This document shows, piece after piece, positions 1 through 11,239 of a DNA stretch of 64,000 nt (positions are counted from its first letter, which is position 1; every line of letters starts with the position of its first letter). The stretch lies in contig CATNEN010000001.1 in assembly GCA_950097015.1 (NCBI GenBank), positions 20,258,501 to 20,322,500 of the forward strand, written 5' to 3'. The translations under genes were made by a program, and so were the position numbers. The notes under the pieces are model-generated. The model had not been told where the DNA came from and did not search any database. It saw nothing but the letters and a program-made list of their open reading frames with translations. Origin of the DNA: Macrostomum hystrix (Eukaryota; Platyhelminthes; Macrostomidae).

Positions 1-160
1 ACAAAAGAATAGATTTTTAACTGAGCTCTTCTGATAAAAAAATATGCAATTTCTGTGATTGCTCAACCAGCAGTGACTGTCATGCAGAGCCCCTATTCGG
101 GTAGAGGAAAACATAGACTAATTTCATTTTATATTGATATAAAAGCATGTTCATAGGTGG
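1..160. other. Window edge, unassigned
   Basis: AT-rich sequence up to the first tandem array. I see no gene or repeat in it. Confidence 0.5.
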
Positions 161-161
161 A

Positions 162-730
162 TTAAAAGGTAGATAGATAGACTGAGAGGTAGATAGAGGT
201 TTGCAGAGAGGTAGATATAGATAGACCGAGAGGTAGATAGGTAGACTGAAAGGTAGATACCATGTAAGTTGAGAGGTTGATATAGGTAGGCTGAGAGGCA
301 GATATAGGTAGGCTGAGGGGTAGATATAGGTAGGCTAAGGGGTAGATATAGGTAGGCTGAGAGGTAGATATAGGTAGGGTGAGGAGTAGATACAGGTAGG
401 CTGAGAGGTAGATATAGGTAGGCTGAGGGGTAGATATAGTTAGGCTGAGGAGTAGATACAGGTAGGCTGAGAGGTAGATATAGGTAGGCTGAGGAGTAGA
501 TATAGGTAGGCTGAGAGGTAGATATAAGGTAGGGTGAGAGGTAGATATATGTAGCCTGAGAGGTAGATATAGGTAGGCTGAGAGGTAGATATAGGTAGGC
601 TGAGAGGTAGATATAGGTAGGCTGAGAGGTTGATATAGGTAGGCTGAGAGGTAGATATAGTTAGGCTGAGAGGTAGATATAGTTAGGCTGAGAGGTAGAT
701 ATAAGTAGGCTGAGAGGTAGGCATGTTGAT
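162..730. repeat. Minisatellite, about 20-22 bp monomer
   Basis: Tandem copies of a unit close to ggtaggctgagaggtagata, with variants such as 'gaggag' and 'gagggg'. All frames on the minus strand stay open for long stretches only because of the repeat; it is not a coding region. Confidence 0.9.
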
Positions 731-1394
731 CAGGAGGTGGATGTCTAGGCTGAGTGCCAAATGGAATATTCAAATATCTTTGGTTGGTAGGTAGGCCGGC
801 TCTTATGTCTCATTTAACAAGCAAAGCTTTTGATCCCCATCTGGGAGTTCAGATTTGCTGAAGTGAGGGGCCAAATCATTGGCAAGGGGATGCGAGGTAG
901 GGATAGGAAGATAAGGATCGCGCTGATTGGATGTAAGGTTTAGGGATTCTGCTTATCCAGCAAATGGAGAGACTGGAGTCGTGACTTGCTCCCTTCTCAC
1001 AGTCTATTGCTTAAATATAGTTAGTATTAATTTCCAGCCGCAGCTATGTCAGGTCTGTGAGCTCGGTTTGAGTCGCCTATTCTGAGTAGCTCAAGCGTTG
1101 CCTGAGCAGGAGAGCAGTGTGCAGTGATTGATTCTGGCATCAGTGTCCCTGTGTGGTTTTTTGTGGAACATTGTCAACCATCTCGTATTATTGATTATAG
1201 GATATTTATTATAAAGGATTTGCAATTTTACTGTTTAAATTTCAGATTTCAAAACAATCTAGCCGACTGTTTTCAATGTCGGAGGCTGGCAGTATTGTAT
1301 TGCGTAGGTGAGCTCACTGTTTTAACATTTTTTCTAAAAAAATCTGCATGAAAACAACAGGTCCTATCCCCAAGTCATTCTAGGGTTTAAATCC
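731..1394. other. Spacer without recognised gene
   Basis: No similarity to a known protein in any frame. A missing first exon of the TMEM220-like gene may lie here, because that gene needs an upstream exon carrying its start codon, but I could not pick one out. Confidence 0.4.
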
Positions 1395-2265
1395 CATATT
1401 CAGGGATCGAAATTCCAAAATCCTCAAAATCTGCATCCCAAATCCTCAAAATCTCAATCCCCCAATCCTTAAGAACTGCATCCCAAATCCTCAACATCTT
1501 ACTCCCAAATCCTCAACATCTTACTCCCAAATCCTCAACATCTTACTCCCAAATCCTCAACATCTTACTCCCAAATCCTCAACATCTTACTCCCAAATCC
1601 TCAACATCTTACTCCCAAATCCTCAACATCTTACTCCCAAATCCTCAACATCTTACTCCCAAATCCTCAACATCTTACTCCCAAATCCTCAACATCTTAC
1701 TCCCAAATCCTCAACATCTTACTCCCAAATCCTCAAAATCTTAATCTCCCAATCCTTAAGAAATGCATCCCAAATCCTCAACATCTTACTCCCAAATCCT
1801 CAACATCTTACTCCCAAATCCTCAACATCTTACTCCCAAATCCTCAACATCTTACTCCCAAATCCTCAACATCTTACTCCCCAATCCTCAACATCTTAAT
1901 CCCGAATCCTCAACATCTTACTCCCAAATCTTCAACATCTTACTCCCAAATCTACAACATCTTACTCCCAAATCCTCAACATCTTACTCCCAAATCCTCA
2001 AAATCTCAATCTCCCAATCCTTAAGAACTGCATCCCAAATCCTCAACATCTTACTCCCAAATCCTCAACATCTTAATCCCAAATCCTCAAAATCTTACTC
2101 CCAAATCCTCAACATCATTTTAATCCCAAATCCTCAACATCTTAATCCCAAATCCTCAAAATCTTACTCCCAAATCCTCAACATCATTTTAATCCCAAAT
2201 CCTCAGCATCTTAATCCCAAATCCTCAGCATCCGTTTCAAAATCCCAAACCTTAAAATCAATATA
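1395..2265. repeat. Minisatellite, 22 bp monomer
   Basis: Near-perfect tandem copies of a 22-bp unit with core aaatcctcaacatcttac; the central part (about 1495-1735) is almost uniform and the edges are more variable. It lies immediately upstream of the first recognisable TMEM220-like exon. Confidence 0.92.
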
Positions 2266-2332
2266 GCAAAATCTAGCGTTTGAATCACTAATAATAAATT
2301 ACATCATGACACTGCCATATCTCCTGCAACAG

Positions 2333-5300
2333 TGTGAGTAGTTCAATCGATGCTCTGCTACTCGTTGTCACGGACGCTACTACCCTAGCAACCCCAGCCG
2401 AGCAGCTGGAATTATTTGCACCAACTGGCAAAATTAAGCAGAGATTTTGGCGCACCGTCAATGCCCTGTCCTTTCTACTATTCCTGACTTGCACGGCTCT
2501 GCAGTACAATGACCCAGATCCGCTTGCTTGGGCTGTGAGTTTGTGCGCCCAGTTTTTGATTGTGACTTCAATTGTTTCGTTTCAATATCAATGCTATCGT
2601 TTATCCTGTTTCAGCCTGTCTACATTATTCCTGGTGTGCTAGCCTTGCTGATAGCTATATCTCCACGATTATTGGGTGAGTCACAGATCTTCATGATCTG
2701 AAGTTATCATGACCTAGGTCATTCATGATCTGAAGTTATCATGACCTAGGTCATTCATGATCTGAAGTTATCATGACCTAGGTCATTCATGATCTGAAGT
2801 TATCATTACCTAGGTCATTCATGATCTGAAGTTATCATGACCTAGATCATTCATGACCGAATGACCTGGATCATTCGGAGTCATGGGTTCTCATGATCTG
2901 GGTCATTCAGAGTCACAGATTCTCATGGTCTGGGTCATTCAGAGTCACAGATTCTCATGGTCTGGGTCATTCAGAGTCACAGATTCTCATGGTCTGGGTC
3001 ATTCAGAGTCACAGATTCTCATGATCTAGGTCATTCAGAGTCACAGATTCTCATGGTCTGGGTCATTCAGAGTCACAGATTCTCATGATCTAGGTCATTC
3101 AGAGTCACAGATTCTCATGATCTAGGTCATTCAGAGTCACAGATTCTCATGGTCTGGGTCATTCAAAGTCACAGATTCTCATGATCTGGGTCATTCAGAG
3201 TCACAGATTCTCATGATCTGGGTCATTCAGAGTCACAGATTCTCATGATCTGGGTCATTCAGAGTCACAGATTCTCATGATCTGGGTCATTCAGAGTCAC
3301 AGATTCTCATGATCTGGGTCATTCAGAGTCACAGATTCTCATGGTCTGGGTCATTCAGAGTCACAGATTCTCATGATCTGGGTCATTCAGAGTCACAGAT
3401 TCTCATGGTCTGGGTCATTCAGAGTCACAGATTCTCATGGTCTGGGTCATTCAGAGTCACAGATTCTCATGATCTAGGTCATTCAGAGTCACAGATTCTC
3501 ATGATCTAGGTCATTCAGAGTCACAGATTCTCATGGTCTGGGTCATTCAAAGTCACAGATTCTCATGGTCTGGGTCATTCAGAGTCACAGATTCTCATGA
3601 TCTAGGTCATTCAGAGTCACAGATTCTCATGATCTGGGTCATTCAGAGTCACAGATTCTCATGGTCTGGGTCATTCAGAGTCACAGATTCTCATGGTCTG
3701 GGTCATTCAGAGTCACAGATTCTCATGATCTAGGTCATTCAGAGTCACAGATTCTCATGATCTAGGTCATTCAGAGTCACAGATTCTCATGGTCTGGGTC
3801 ATTCAAAGTCACAGATTCTCATGGTCTGGGTCATTCAGAGTCACAGATTCTCATGATCTGGGTCATTCAGAGTCATGGGTTCTCATGATCTAGGTCATTC
3901 AGAGTCACAGATTCTCATGGTCTGGGTCATTCAGAGTCACAGATTCTCATGATCTAGGTCATTCAGAGTCACAGATTCTCATGATCTAGGTCATTCAGAG
4001 TCACAGATTCTCATGGTCTGGGTCATTCAGAGTCACAGATTCTCATGATCTAGGTCATTCAGAGTCACAGATTCTCATGATCGGGGTCATTCAGAGTCAC
4101 AGATTCTCATGATCTAGGTCATTTGGAGTCACAGATTCTCATGATCTAGGTCATTTGGAGTCACAGATTCTCATGTTCTGGGTCATTCAGAGTCACAGAT
4201 TCTCATGATCTGGGTCATTCAGAGTCACAGATTCTCATGGTCTGGGTCATTCAGAGTCACAGATTCTCATGATCTGGGTCATTCAGAGTCACAGATTCTC
4301 ATGATCTGGGTCATTCAGAGTCACAGATTCTCATGATCTGGGTCATTCAGAGTCACAGATTCTCATGATCTGGGTCATTCAGAGTCACAGATTCTCATGG
4401 TCTAGGTCATTCAGAGTCACAGATTCTCATGATCTGGGTCATTCAGAGTCACAGATTCTCATGGTCTGGGTCATTCAGAGTCACAGATTCTCATGGTCTG
4501 GGTCATTCAGAGTCACAGATTCTCATGATCTAGGTCATTCAGAGTCACAGATTCTCATGATTTAGGTCATTCAGAGTCACAGATTCTCATGGTCTGGGTC
4601 ATTCAAAGTCACAGATTCTCATGGTCTGGGTCATTCAGAGTCACAGATTCTCATGATCTGGGTCATTCAGAGTCATGGGTTCTCATGATCTAGGTCATTC
4701 AGAGTCACAGATTCTCATGGTCTGGGTCATTCAGAGTCACAGATTCTCATGATCTAGGTCATTCAGAGTCACAGATTCTCATGATCTAGGTCATTCAGAG
4801 TCACAGATTCTCATGGTCTGGGTCATTCAGAGTCACAGATTCTCATGATCTAGGTCATTCAGAGTCACAGATTCTCATGATCTGGGTCATTCAGAGTCAC
4901 AGATTCTCATGATCTAGGTCATTTGGAGTCACAGATTCTCATGATCTAGGTCATTTGGAGTCACAGATTCTCATGTTCTGGGTCATTCAGAGTCACAGAT
5001 TCTCATGATCTGGGTCATTCAGAGTCACAGATTCTCATGGTCTGGGTCATTCAGAGTCACAGATTCTCATGATCTGGGTCATTCAGAGTCACAGATTCTC
5101 ATGGTCTAGGTCATTCAGAGTCACAGATTCTCATGATCTGGGTCATTCAGAGTCACAGATTCTCATGATCTGGGTCATTCAGAGTCACAGATTCTCATGG
5201 TCTGGGTCATTCAGAGTCACAGATTCTCATGATCTGGGTCATTCAGAGTCACAGATTCTCATGGTCTGGGTCATTCAGAGTCACAGATTCTCATGATCTG

Positions 5301-5822
5301 GGTCATTCAGAGTCATGGGTTCTCATGATCTAGGTCATTCAGAGTCACAGATTCTCATGGTCTGGGTCATTCAGAGTCACAGATTCTCATGGTCTGGGTC
5401 ATTCAGAGGCACAGATTCTCATGGTCTGGGTCATTCAGAGTGACAAATCCTCTAGCAATAAAACCTACTATCCACAATGCCTTCCAGTTACCAGGGCCAT
5501 AATAACCCTGCTTTGTCTTCATCTATTCATCTGTTTGTTAATGCTGGGCTTCATTGGTTACGCGCCCCTAGTAACCGCACGGCAACCGTCAGTGATTAAT
5601 GAAGAAGAAGCGAATGAAACCTTGGGCCTGCTAGTGACCATAGCCTGGCTGGTTGGTCATCTGATGCTGCTCGATTCAGCTGTTCAAACGGCCAGCATCA
5701 ATTTGAAACGGTGGATAGCAACTGTTGTCACCTGTCTACTGGCACTTGCTGCTCCGCCTGCCTTGGCCGGGTGTTTAGTTGCCACGGTGCACAGGCTAAC
5801 ACTGGATCACTGCACTGTGTGA
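2333..5822 (+). CDS. TMEM220: TMEM220-like four-pass membrane protein (5' end missing)
   Basis: Three visible exons: 2333-2534, 2615-2675 and 5488-5822 (stop 5820-5822); phases agree at both joins. The first contains FWRTVNALSF followed by LQYNDPD, matching the N-terminal W-x3-N and VQVNDPD signature of TMEM220. The second reads PVYIIPGVLALLIAISPRLL, matching the second helix. The third has two further hydrophobic helices separated by EEEANETLGLLVTIAW, the counterpart of the family's EEEGRELSGL segment. Biochemical role of TMEM220 is not established; it is a small integral membrane protein. There is no in-frame ATG in the first exon and a TGA lies at 2307-2309, so an upstream exon must join at the acceptor ending at 2332. 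About 50 residues precede the usual start, longer than in vertebrates. Intron 2 (2676-5487) is nearly all minisatellite. Confidence 0.85.
2690..5440. repeat. Intronic minisatellite, 32 bp monomer, about 80 copies
   Basis: The unit contains the core agagtcacagattctcatg followed by gatctgggtcattc. The first copies (2695-2870) are a diverged 32-bp variant with gacctaggtc. Within the array a block of about 700 bp (3601-4300) recurs at 4401-5100, offset 800 bp (25 monomers) with only a few differences, and shorter blocks recur at an offset of 224 bp (7 monomers). It fills intron 2 of the TMEM220-like gene. Confidence 0.95.
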
Positions 5823-6033
5823 TGGAATTGGCAATGAAAACTTGACAATGTTTGCGTCGTTTTTTGTTGTGAATCTAAAATTTATATTTAAAAAGCGTTG
5901 TTGTCTATTACCATGGCGACGCAGTTTGATTTGTGTCTGCATTAGCATTTTATATTCCGGTGTTCAGTTGCATTCATTTTTTTTATTGTATCTGAGATGT
6001 TACAGAAGGAAGAATTGTATGATGAGAATAGCA
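5823..6033. other. Probable 3' untranslated region of the TMEM220-like gene
   Basis: AT-rich sequence after the stop. No canonical AATAAA was found close by; a SINE follows. Confidence 0.35.
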
Positions 6034-6301
6034 ACAATAATAATTTATTACACCTGCCCCAATTGATGTGCAGCCGACTGCACTGTGCAGCCGACGCGCA
6101 ATAGTAGGACTGGGGAGACGCCACGCCTACCCTAAAGTACCCCAACTAATGCTGGTACCCATTTAACAGCTTGGTGAACTATAGCAATGCAGGGTTAAGT
6201 GACTTTGCTAAAGGACACAAATTGTTACAGTGGAGTCGAGAATCGAACCCTCGACTTTCAAGTCGTGCGTCCGACGCTCTAACCACTTGGCAACAACCCC
6301 C
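6034..6301 (-). mobile_element. SINE family A copy 1 (tRNA-headed)
   Basis: On the minus strand it begins ggggttgttgccaagtggtt (box A) and carries the box B ggttcgattctcgac, then the family body containing acccagctgttaaatgggta-type sequence and a tail ending in AAT/ATT repeats. Moderately diverged from the other copies. The tRNA-like part is the SINE's internal Pol III promoter, not a functional tRNA: it is embedded in the repeat and shared by six loci here. Confidence 0.88.
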
Positions 6302-6304
6302 TTT

Positions 6305-6930
6305 ATAAGAAAGAGAGGGTAGTAGGGTGAGAAGGAAAGGTAATAAGATGAGAAGGAGAGTGTAATCAGATGAGAAGGAGAGGTAATAAGATGAGAAGGA
6401 GAGGTAATAAGATGAGAAGGAGAGGTAATAAGATGAGAAGGAGAGGTAATATGATGAGAATGAGAGGTAATAAGATGAGAAGGAGAGGTAATAAGATGAG
6501 AATGAGAGGTAATAAGATGAGAAGGAGAGGTAATATGATGAGAAGGAGAGGTAATAAGATGAGAAGGAGATGGTAATAAGATTAAAATGATAGGGTAATA
6601 TAATGAGAAGGATAGGGTAATATAATGAGAAGGATAGGGTAATATAATCAGAAGGAGAGTGTAATATAATCAGAAGGAGAGGGTAATATAATCAGAAGGA
6701 GAGGGTAATATAATCAGAAGGAGAGGGTAATATAATCAGAAGGAGAGGGTAATATAATCAGAAGGAGAGGGTAATATAATCAGAAGGAGAGGGTAATATA
6801 ATCAGAAGGAGAGGGTAATATAATGAGAATGAGAGGGCAATATAATGAGAAGGAGATGGTAATATAATGAGACGGTTTAGGGTAATATGATGAGAAGGAG
6901 AGGGTAATGAAGGTGAGAAGGAGCCGGTAA
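6305..6930. repeat. Minisatellite, 20-21 bp monomer
   Basis: Two sub-blocks: gagaggtaataagatgagaa at the left and gagggtaatataatcagaag further right. The short open frame rich in MRRRGNK is a repeat artefact. Confidence 0.9.
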
Positions 6931-7645
6931 TTTTAGATATTTAATCTACAAATCTCAAGATGATTGGCACAGTACGAGATGAAAACGCAATGCCCAGGTG
7001 ACCCTCGTAGATGAAAACACAGGGTATGGGAGCTTAGCGCGGGAATAGAAAGCGAATTGAACTTGCCATTCTAAACAGTTTTTTTCTCTTCTATTTTTTA
7101 TACCAAGCGGGACAGTGCTTCGCTAACTGAGGCAGATATTTGGGACAGAGTAGAGTGACAGACTGGAGTGACTCGAGTTGCTTTTCATGAGTTGATTCAA
7201 ATCCTGTCTTTTGTTATTTTAGGAAATCCCAGATTCCATCTAATTTGCCTATTTGTAGGGAGGGCAAAAATATTGTGAAATCTCAGCCAGTCAGTCAGGA
7301 AATTATTGTACGCAGTGATTTTTCTACTCGATTTATTTATTTCCTGACTGTACTACTCGTGAGTAGGCATTTGTGAGTTTAGCGTTCATATCATTTTAGA
7401 ACTTTTCAATAATTGAATCTTTGTGTACTAGCTACAATTTATTTCGTGCTTATTGCTTTGTTCGACCAATCAACCCCTTTTATACAAGCTGTTGTTGATG
7501 CTTTTTTCTCAGCTGGTTTTTCTTGTATTTGATTAGTTTTTCTTCGCGATCGAGTGCAATATACATTGAAATGAGAATTATACTGACTCCTCTTTTTTCA
7601 TTTCTTAATTAACTTCTTTCTAGTGTTTCTCCTTCCGTTTTATTC
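6931..7645. other. Spacer without recognised gene
   Basis: AT-rich sequence; nothing recognisable on either strand. Confidence 0.5.
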
Positions 7646-7658
7646 ATCTTCTAATAAT

Positions 7659-7969
7659 TAATAATAATTGATTACACCTGCCCCAATCGGGTCAGATGTG
7701 CAGCCGACAGCACAGCCGCAGCTATTGCGCGGCGCATCTGAAGGCTGCGTACGGCTGTTCAGTCCATGGACTGGGGGGACGCCACACCCACCTTCAATTA
7801 TCCCAGCTGATGCTGGTACCCATTTAACAGCTGGGTGAACTGAAGCAATGCAGAGTTAAGTGTCTTGCTAAAGGACACAAATTGTTCCAGTGAAGACGGG
7901 AATCGAACCCCCGACCTTCAAGTCGTGAGTCCGACGCCCTAACCACTAGGCTACAACCTCTCTTCCCTA
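7659..7969 (-). mobile_element. SINE family A copy 2, with 13-bp target duplication
   Basis: Full-length copy. Minus-strand order: head gaggttgtagcctagtggtt with box A, box B ggttcgattcccg, a central domain ending in cagctgttaaatgggtacc, a conserved 3' part with cagtccatggactg and tgcgccgcgcaatagc, then a tail gtgtaatcaattattatta. It is flanked by the direct repeat atcttctaataat at 7646-7658 and 7970-7982. This is the best copy for defining the family ends. Confidence 0.93.
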
Positions 7970-7984
7970 ATCTTCTAATAATCA

Positions 7985-8520
7985 CAGTTAATAGACCCAC
8001 AGTATTCATATTTTCCTCACAGTCTTCCCATTCTCCCCTTACAGTCTTCCAATTCTCTCCCTTCACAGTCTTCCCATTCTCCCCTTACAGTCTTCCAATT
8101 CTCTCCCTTCACAGTCTTCCCATTCTCTCCCTTCACAGTCTTCCCATTCTCCCCTCACAGTCTTCCCATTCTCTCCCTTCATAGTCTTCCCATTCTCCCC
8201 TCACAGTCTTCCCATTCTCCCCTCACAGTCTTCCTATTCTCCCCTCACAGTCTTCATATTCTCCCCTCACAGTCTTCCTATTCTCCCCTCACAATCTTCC
8301 CATTCTCCCCTCACAGTCTTCCCATTCTCCCCTCACAGTCTTCCCATTCTCCCCTCACAGTCTTCCCATTCTTCCCTCACAGTCTTCCCATTCTCTCATT
8401 TCACAGTCTTACCTTTCTCTCCCTTCACAGTCTTTCCATTCTCTCCTTTCACAGTCTTCCCTTTCTCTCCCTTCACAGTCTTCCCTTTCCCCCTCACAAT
8501 GTTCCCATTCTCACTAATCA
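7985..8520. repeat. Minisatellite, 22 bp monomer
   Basis: Tandem cagtcttcccattctcccct plus two bases, with 'ctccctt' variants. The same monomer occurs in the opposite orientation at 9565-9800, on the other side of two exons of the neighbouring gene. Confidence 0.92.
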
Positions 8521-8690
8521 TCTTCCTATTCTTTACTATTTCCTACAAATAGTTACCTTCTCATTGATATACTTTATTTTACCTGCAAATTTCAGATTGG
8601 CCGAACTCCAATGCGGATGAGTTAAAGGCAGAGCTATCTGTTCTTTAAAACTTCTATTGAACAGAAATATTTGTTAGAGTGGAACTGGAA

Positions 8691-10521
8691 ATGCAGCCGC
8701 ACCTGCTGCTGCTGCTGTTGCCGCTGCTAGAGTCCCTATTGTTCGTGTCGTCCCTGACATCCAGCAGCTGTCAATCGGCCAAGCCGTGGTCCGAGTGGTC
8801 CGTCTGGACTCAGGAGTGCACTGGCCGTCTGGCCGAACAGTTTCCCGAGGAGGCCGCCGACCTGGCCTCGAAGGCTAGCGCGATATCGCAGTTCTCCACT
8901 CGTCAAAGAGACTGCCAGTGCGGCTCGGCTGGGAACTGTCCGACAGACAGGGAGGCGCAGCTGCGTTGGCGGCATCCGCCTCCGGCACAGCAGCACTACC
9001 TGGCCGTGAGCTGCGCTTGGTGCAACTGGGAGTCCTGGAGTCTGTGCTCAGATTGCACTCAGATTCGTAGACGCGACTGTCTATGTCGCAAGGACAATAG
9101 GTCTTTGTACGGCAGCGCCGATGCCAGGCGATGCTCGCTCGGCTGGGCTATCGAGGCCACTATGGAACGAAGAGAGGTTGGCAACTCAAGCGACGGTAAG
9201 CGACAATTTTGACTAGACAAATTAGATGACGAGTTATTTAGAAGCATAGTTACTCACGCCATTTACCCACACTATCAATCTCGAATTTCTAAGGCTACCG
9301 ACGACGTTATCCGCCTCCGTTGTCGCCAAATTCCAATGGTCGCGGCGGCGGATGGATTTTCGGCGATTTGACTTCCGCATTTCCTGACGTTTTCAAAGCC
9401 GTGTTCGTGCTAGTAGCCCTGGTCATTGCGCTGATCTCCTGCCGCGGACTGTGCATTCTGGTGCAGAGGTGAGCTGCAGTGTGAAACTGAGCCAGTGACA
9501 GTCAAACTGCGATTTCCGTGGAAGGGCTTTTGGTATAATAGCTAAAAACATAGCCCATTTTTCTCAAGACTGAAGGGAGAATGGGAAGACTGATTGGAGA
9601 ATGGGAAGACTGTGAAGGGAGAATGGGAAGACTGTGAAGGGAGAATGGGAAGACTGAAGGGAGAAAGGGAAGACTGTGAAGGGAGAATGGGAAGACTGAA
9701 GGGAGAAAGGGAAGACTGTGAAGGGAGAATGGGAAGACTGGGAAGGGAGAACGGGAAGACTGATGGGAGAATGGGAGGAGAGTAATTGAAGAATGGGAAG
9801 ACGAGGTAAGAGTGGGAGACATTACTGATAGGAGAAATGGTGGGATAAAGGATAAAGAGCTAGCCTTCTAACTTAGATGGCGAGTGGGAAAGTGGCCTGT
9901 CTCGCAAGGTCCTGAGCTCGTATCCACATCCTTGAGTCCACATAATTTTTTTGCCCTAGCCGCGGTAGCGAAGGCCAACCTCCAAGGTGAGAAAGTCGGA
10001 GCTGATGTACATCCCATTGTGTGAATGCATCTTCTACTAACAGTAGCCAAAAACACTCGAACTCTCTAAAAATGTTTCGCAGCCGATTCGGCGACTCTGG
10101 CAGCCTGGACAGCATCTACCGGCCGGGTCCCGGCGACGCCGAGCCCCAGGACGATCTGGAATCGTCGCGTCCCTTAGCCGTCGATGAGTCTTCCGTTGGC
10201 GTCGGCGACTCCTTTGATGACGTCGTGGAGATCCGGTCATCAGCTGACGGCAAGCGCAGCAGCCGGGCCAGCTACCCGGATCCGTTCACACCGTCGCATC
10301 CGCTGTCCGTTGTGCACGAGCCGCTTGAAGAAGTTGACGACGATGAGGACGACGACGAGGTGGCCGAAGCTTCAGCAGCCGCCGCTGAGCAGTCCACGGT
10401 GCCCAAACAGCGGCCGCAGCCACCGCCGCCCGGTGCCAGCTTCATCGTGGAAGCTGCTTTGGTGTCGGAACCCGGCCCAGCCTTTGCCGCTGCTCTTACT
10501 GGGGATTCAAAGATGAGCTGA
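8691..10521 (+). CDS. Single-pass membrane protein with TSP1-like ectodomain
   Basis: Three exons: 8691-9195, 9294-9468, 10044-10521; phases 1 and 2 match at the joins, giving 385 residues. The start is the ATG at 8691, which opens directly into a leucine-rich signal peptide (residues 1 to about 27). The ectodomain has WSEWSVW (33-39) and a second W-x2-W-x2-C motif (WESWSLCSDC) followed by RRRDCLCR, the look of a thrombospondin type-1 fold, with many cysteines. Residues about 203-225 (FKAVFVLVALVIALISC) form a membrane helix, so the protein is type I. The tail is about 155 residues, serine- and acid-rich with a DDDEDDDE stretch and then proline-rich. I do not recognise the orthologue. Intron 2 carries an inverted copy of the upstream minisatellite. 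A possible untranslated-exon acceptor lies at about 8595. Confidence 0.72.
9565..9800. repeat. Intronic minisatellite, inverted relative to 7985-8520
   Basis: Units such as gagaatgggaagactgtgaa; the reverse complement matches the monomer upstream of the gene. It lies inside intron 2 (9469-10043). Confidence 0.88.
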
Positions 10522-10589
10522 GTGAAACTTCCCACTGGCTCCAGTAGTATTTTAGAGATTTTCTTGAACTCACTGACTCTTCATTTCCT

Positions 10590-11160
10590 CCTACTCCCCA
10601 ATTCTCCCCCTTTGCCCATCCAATTCTCCCCCTCATTGCCCATCCGATTCTCCCCCCTCATTGCCCATCCAATTCTCCCCCCTCATTGCCCATCCAATTC
10701 TCCCCCTCATGGGCCATGCAATTCTCCCCCCTCATTGCCCATCCAATTCTCCCCCTCATTGCCCATCCAATTCTCCCCCTCATTGCCCATCCAATTCTCC
10801 CCCCTCATTGCCCATCCAATTCTCCCCCTCATTGCCCATCCAATTCTCCCCCTCATTGCCCATCCAATTCTCCCCCCTCATTGCCCATCCAATTCTCCCC
10901 CTCATGGGCCATGCAATTCTCCCCCCTCATTGCCCATCCAATTCTCCCCCTCATTGCCCATCCAATTCTCCCCCTCATTGCCCATCCAATTCTCCCCGTC
11001 ATTGCCCATCCAATTCTCCCCCTCATGGGCCATGCAATTCTCCCCCCTCATTGCCCATCCAATTCTCCCCTCATGGGCCATGCAATTCTCCCCTCATGGG
11101 CCATGCAATTCTCCCCTCATGGGCCATGCAATTCTCCCCTCATGGGCCATGCAATTCTTT
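10590..11160. repeat. Minisatellite, 24-25 bp monomer, probably in a 3' UTR
   Basis: Copies of cattgcccatccaattctcc plus a short C/T run, with a sub-variant catgggccatgcaattctcc. It follows the TSP1-like gene's stop codon by about 70 bp and precedes two AATAAA hexamers (11217-11222, 11234-11239), so it is likely transcribed in that gene's 3' UTR. Three long open frames here are repeat artefacts. Confidence 0.88.
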
Positions 11161-11216
11161 CCATAGTAATTGTTATTCTACTTTAACCTGCTTCCTCAAT
11201 CTCTAGTTTTAGCAAA

Positions 11217-11239
11217 AATAAATTAACTATGCTAATAAA
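11217..11239 (+). promoter_or_regulatory. Candidate polyadenylation signals
   Basis: Two AATAAA hexamers 17 bp apart, the first canonical signals downstream of the stop at 10521. Confidence 0.4.

Noticed and set aside
162-773. 203-codon minus-strand ORF rich in YLSAYLYLPLS
   Set aside because: Translation of a 20-22 bp minisatellite.
2690-5440. Possible CRISPR array
   Set aside because: Repeats of 32 bp are directly contiguous with no spacers, in an intron of an animal gene.
7890-7960. tRNA gene
   Set aside because: Box A and box B are present, but the sequence is the head of a SINE with a target duplication and matches five other loci.
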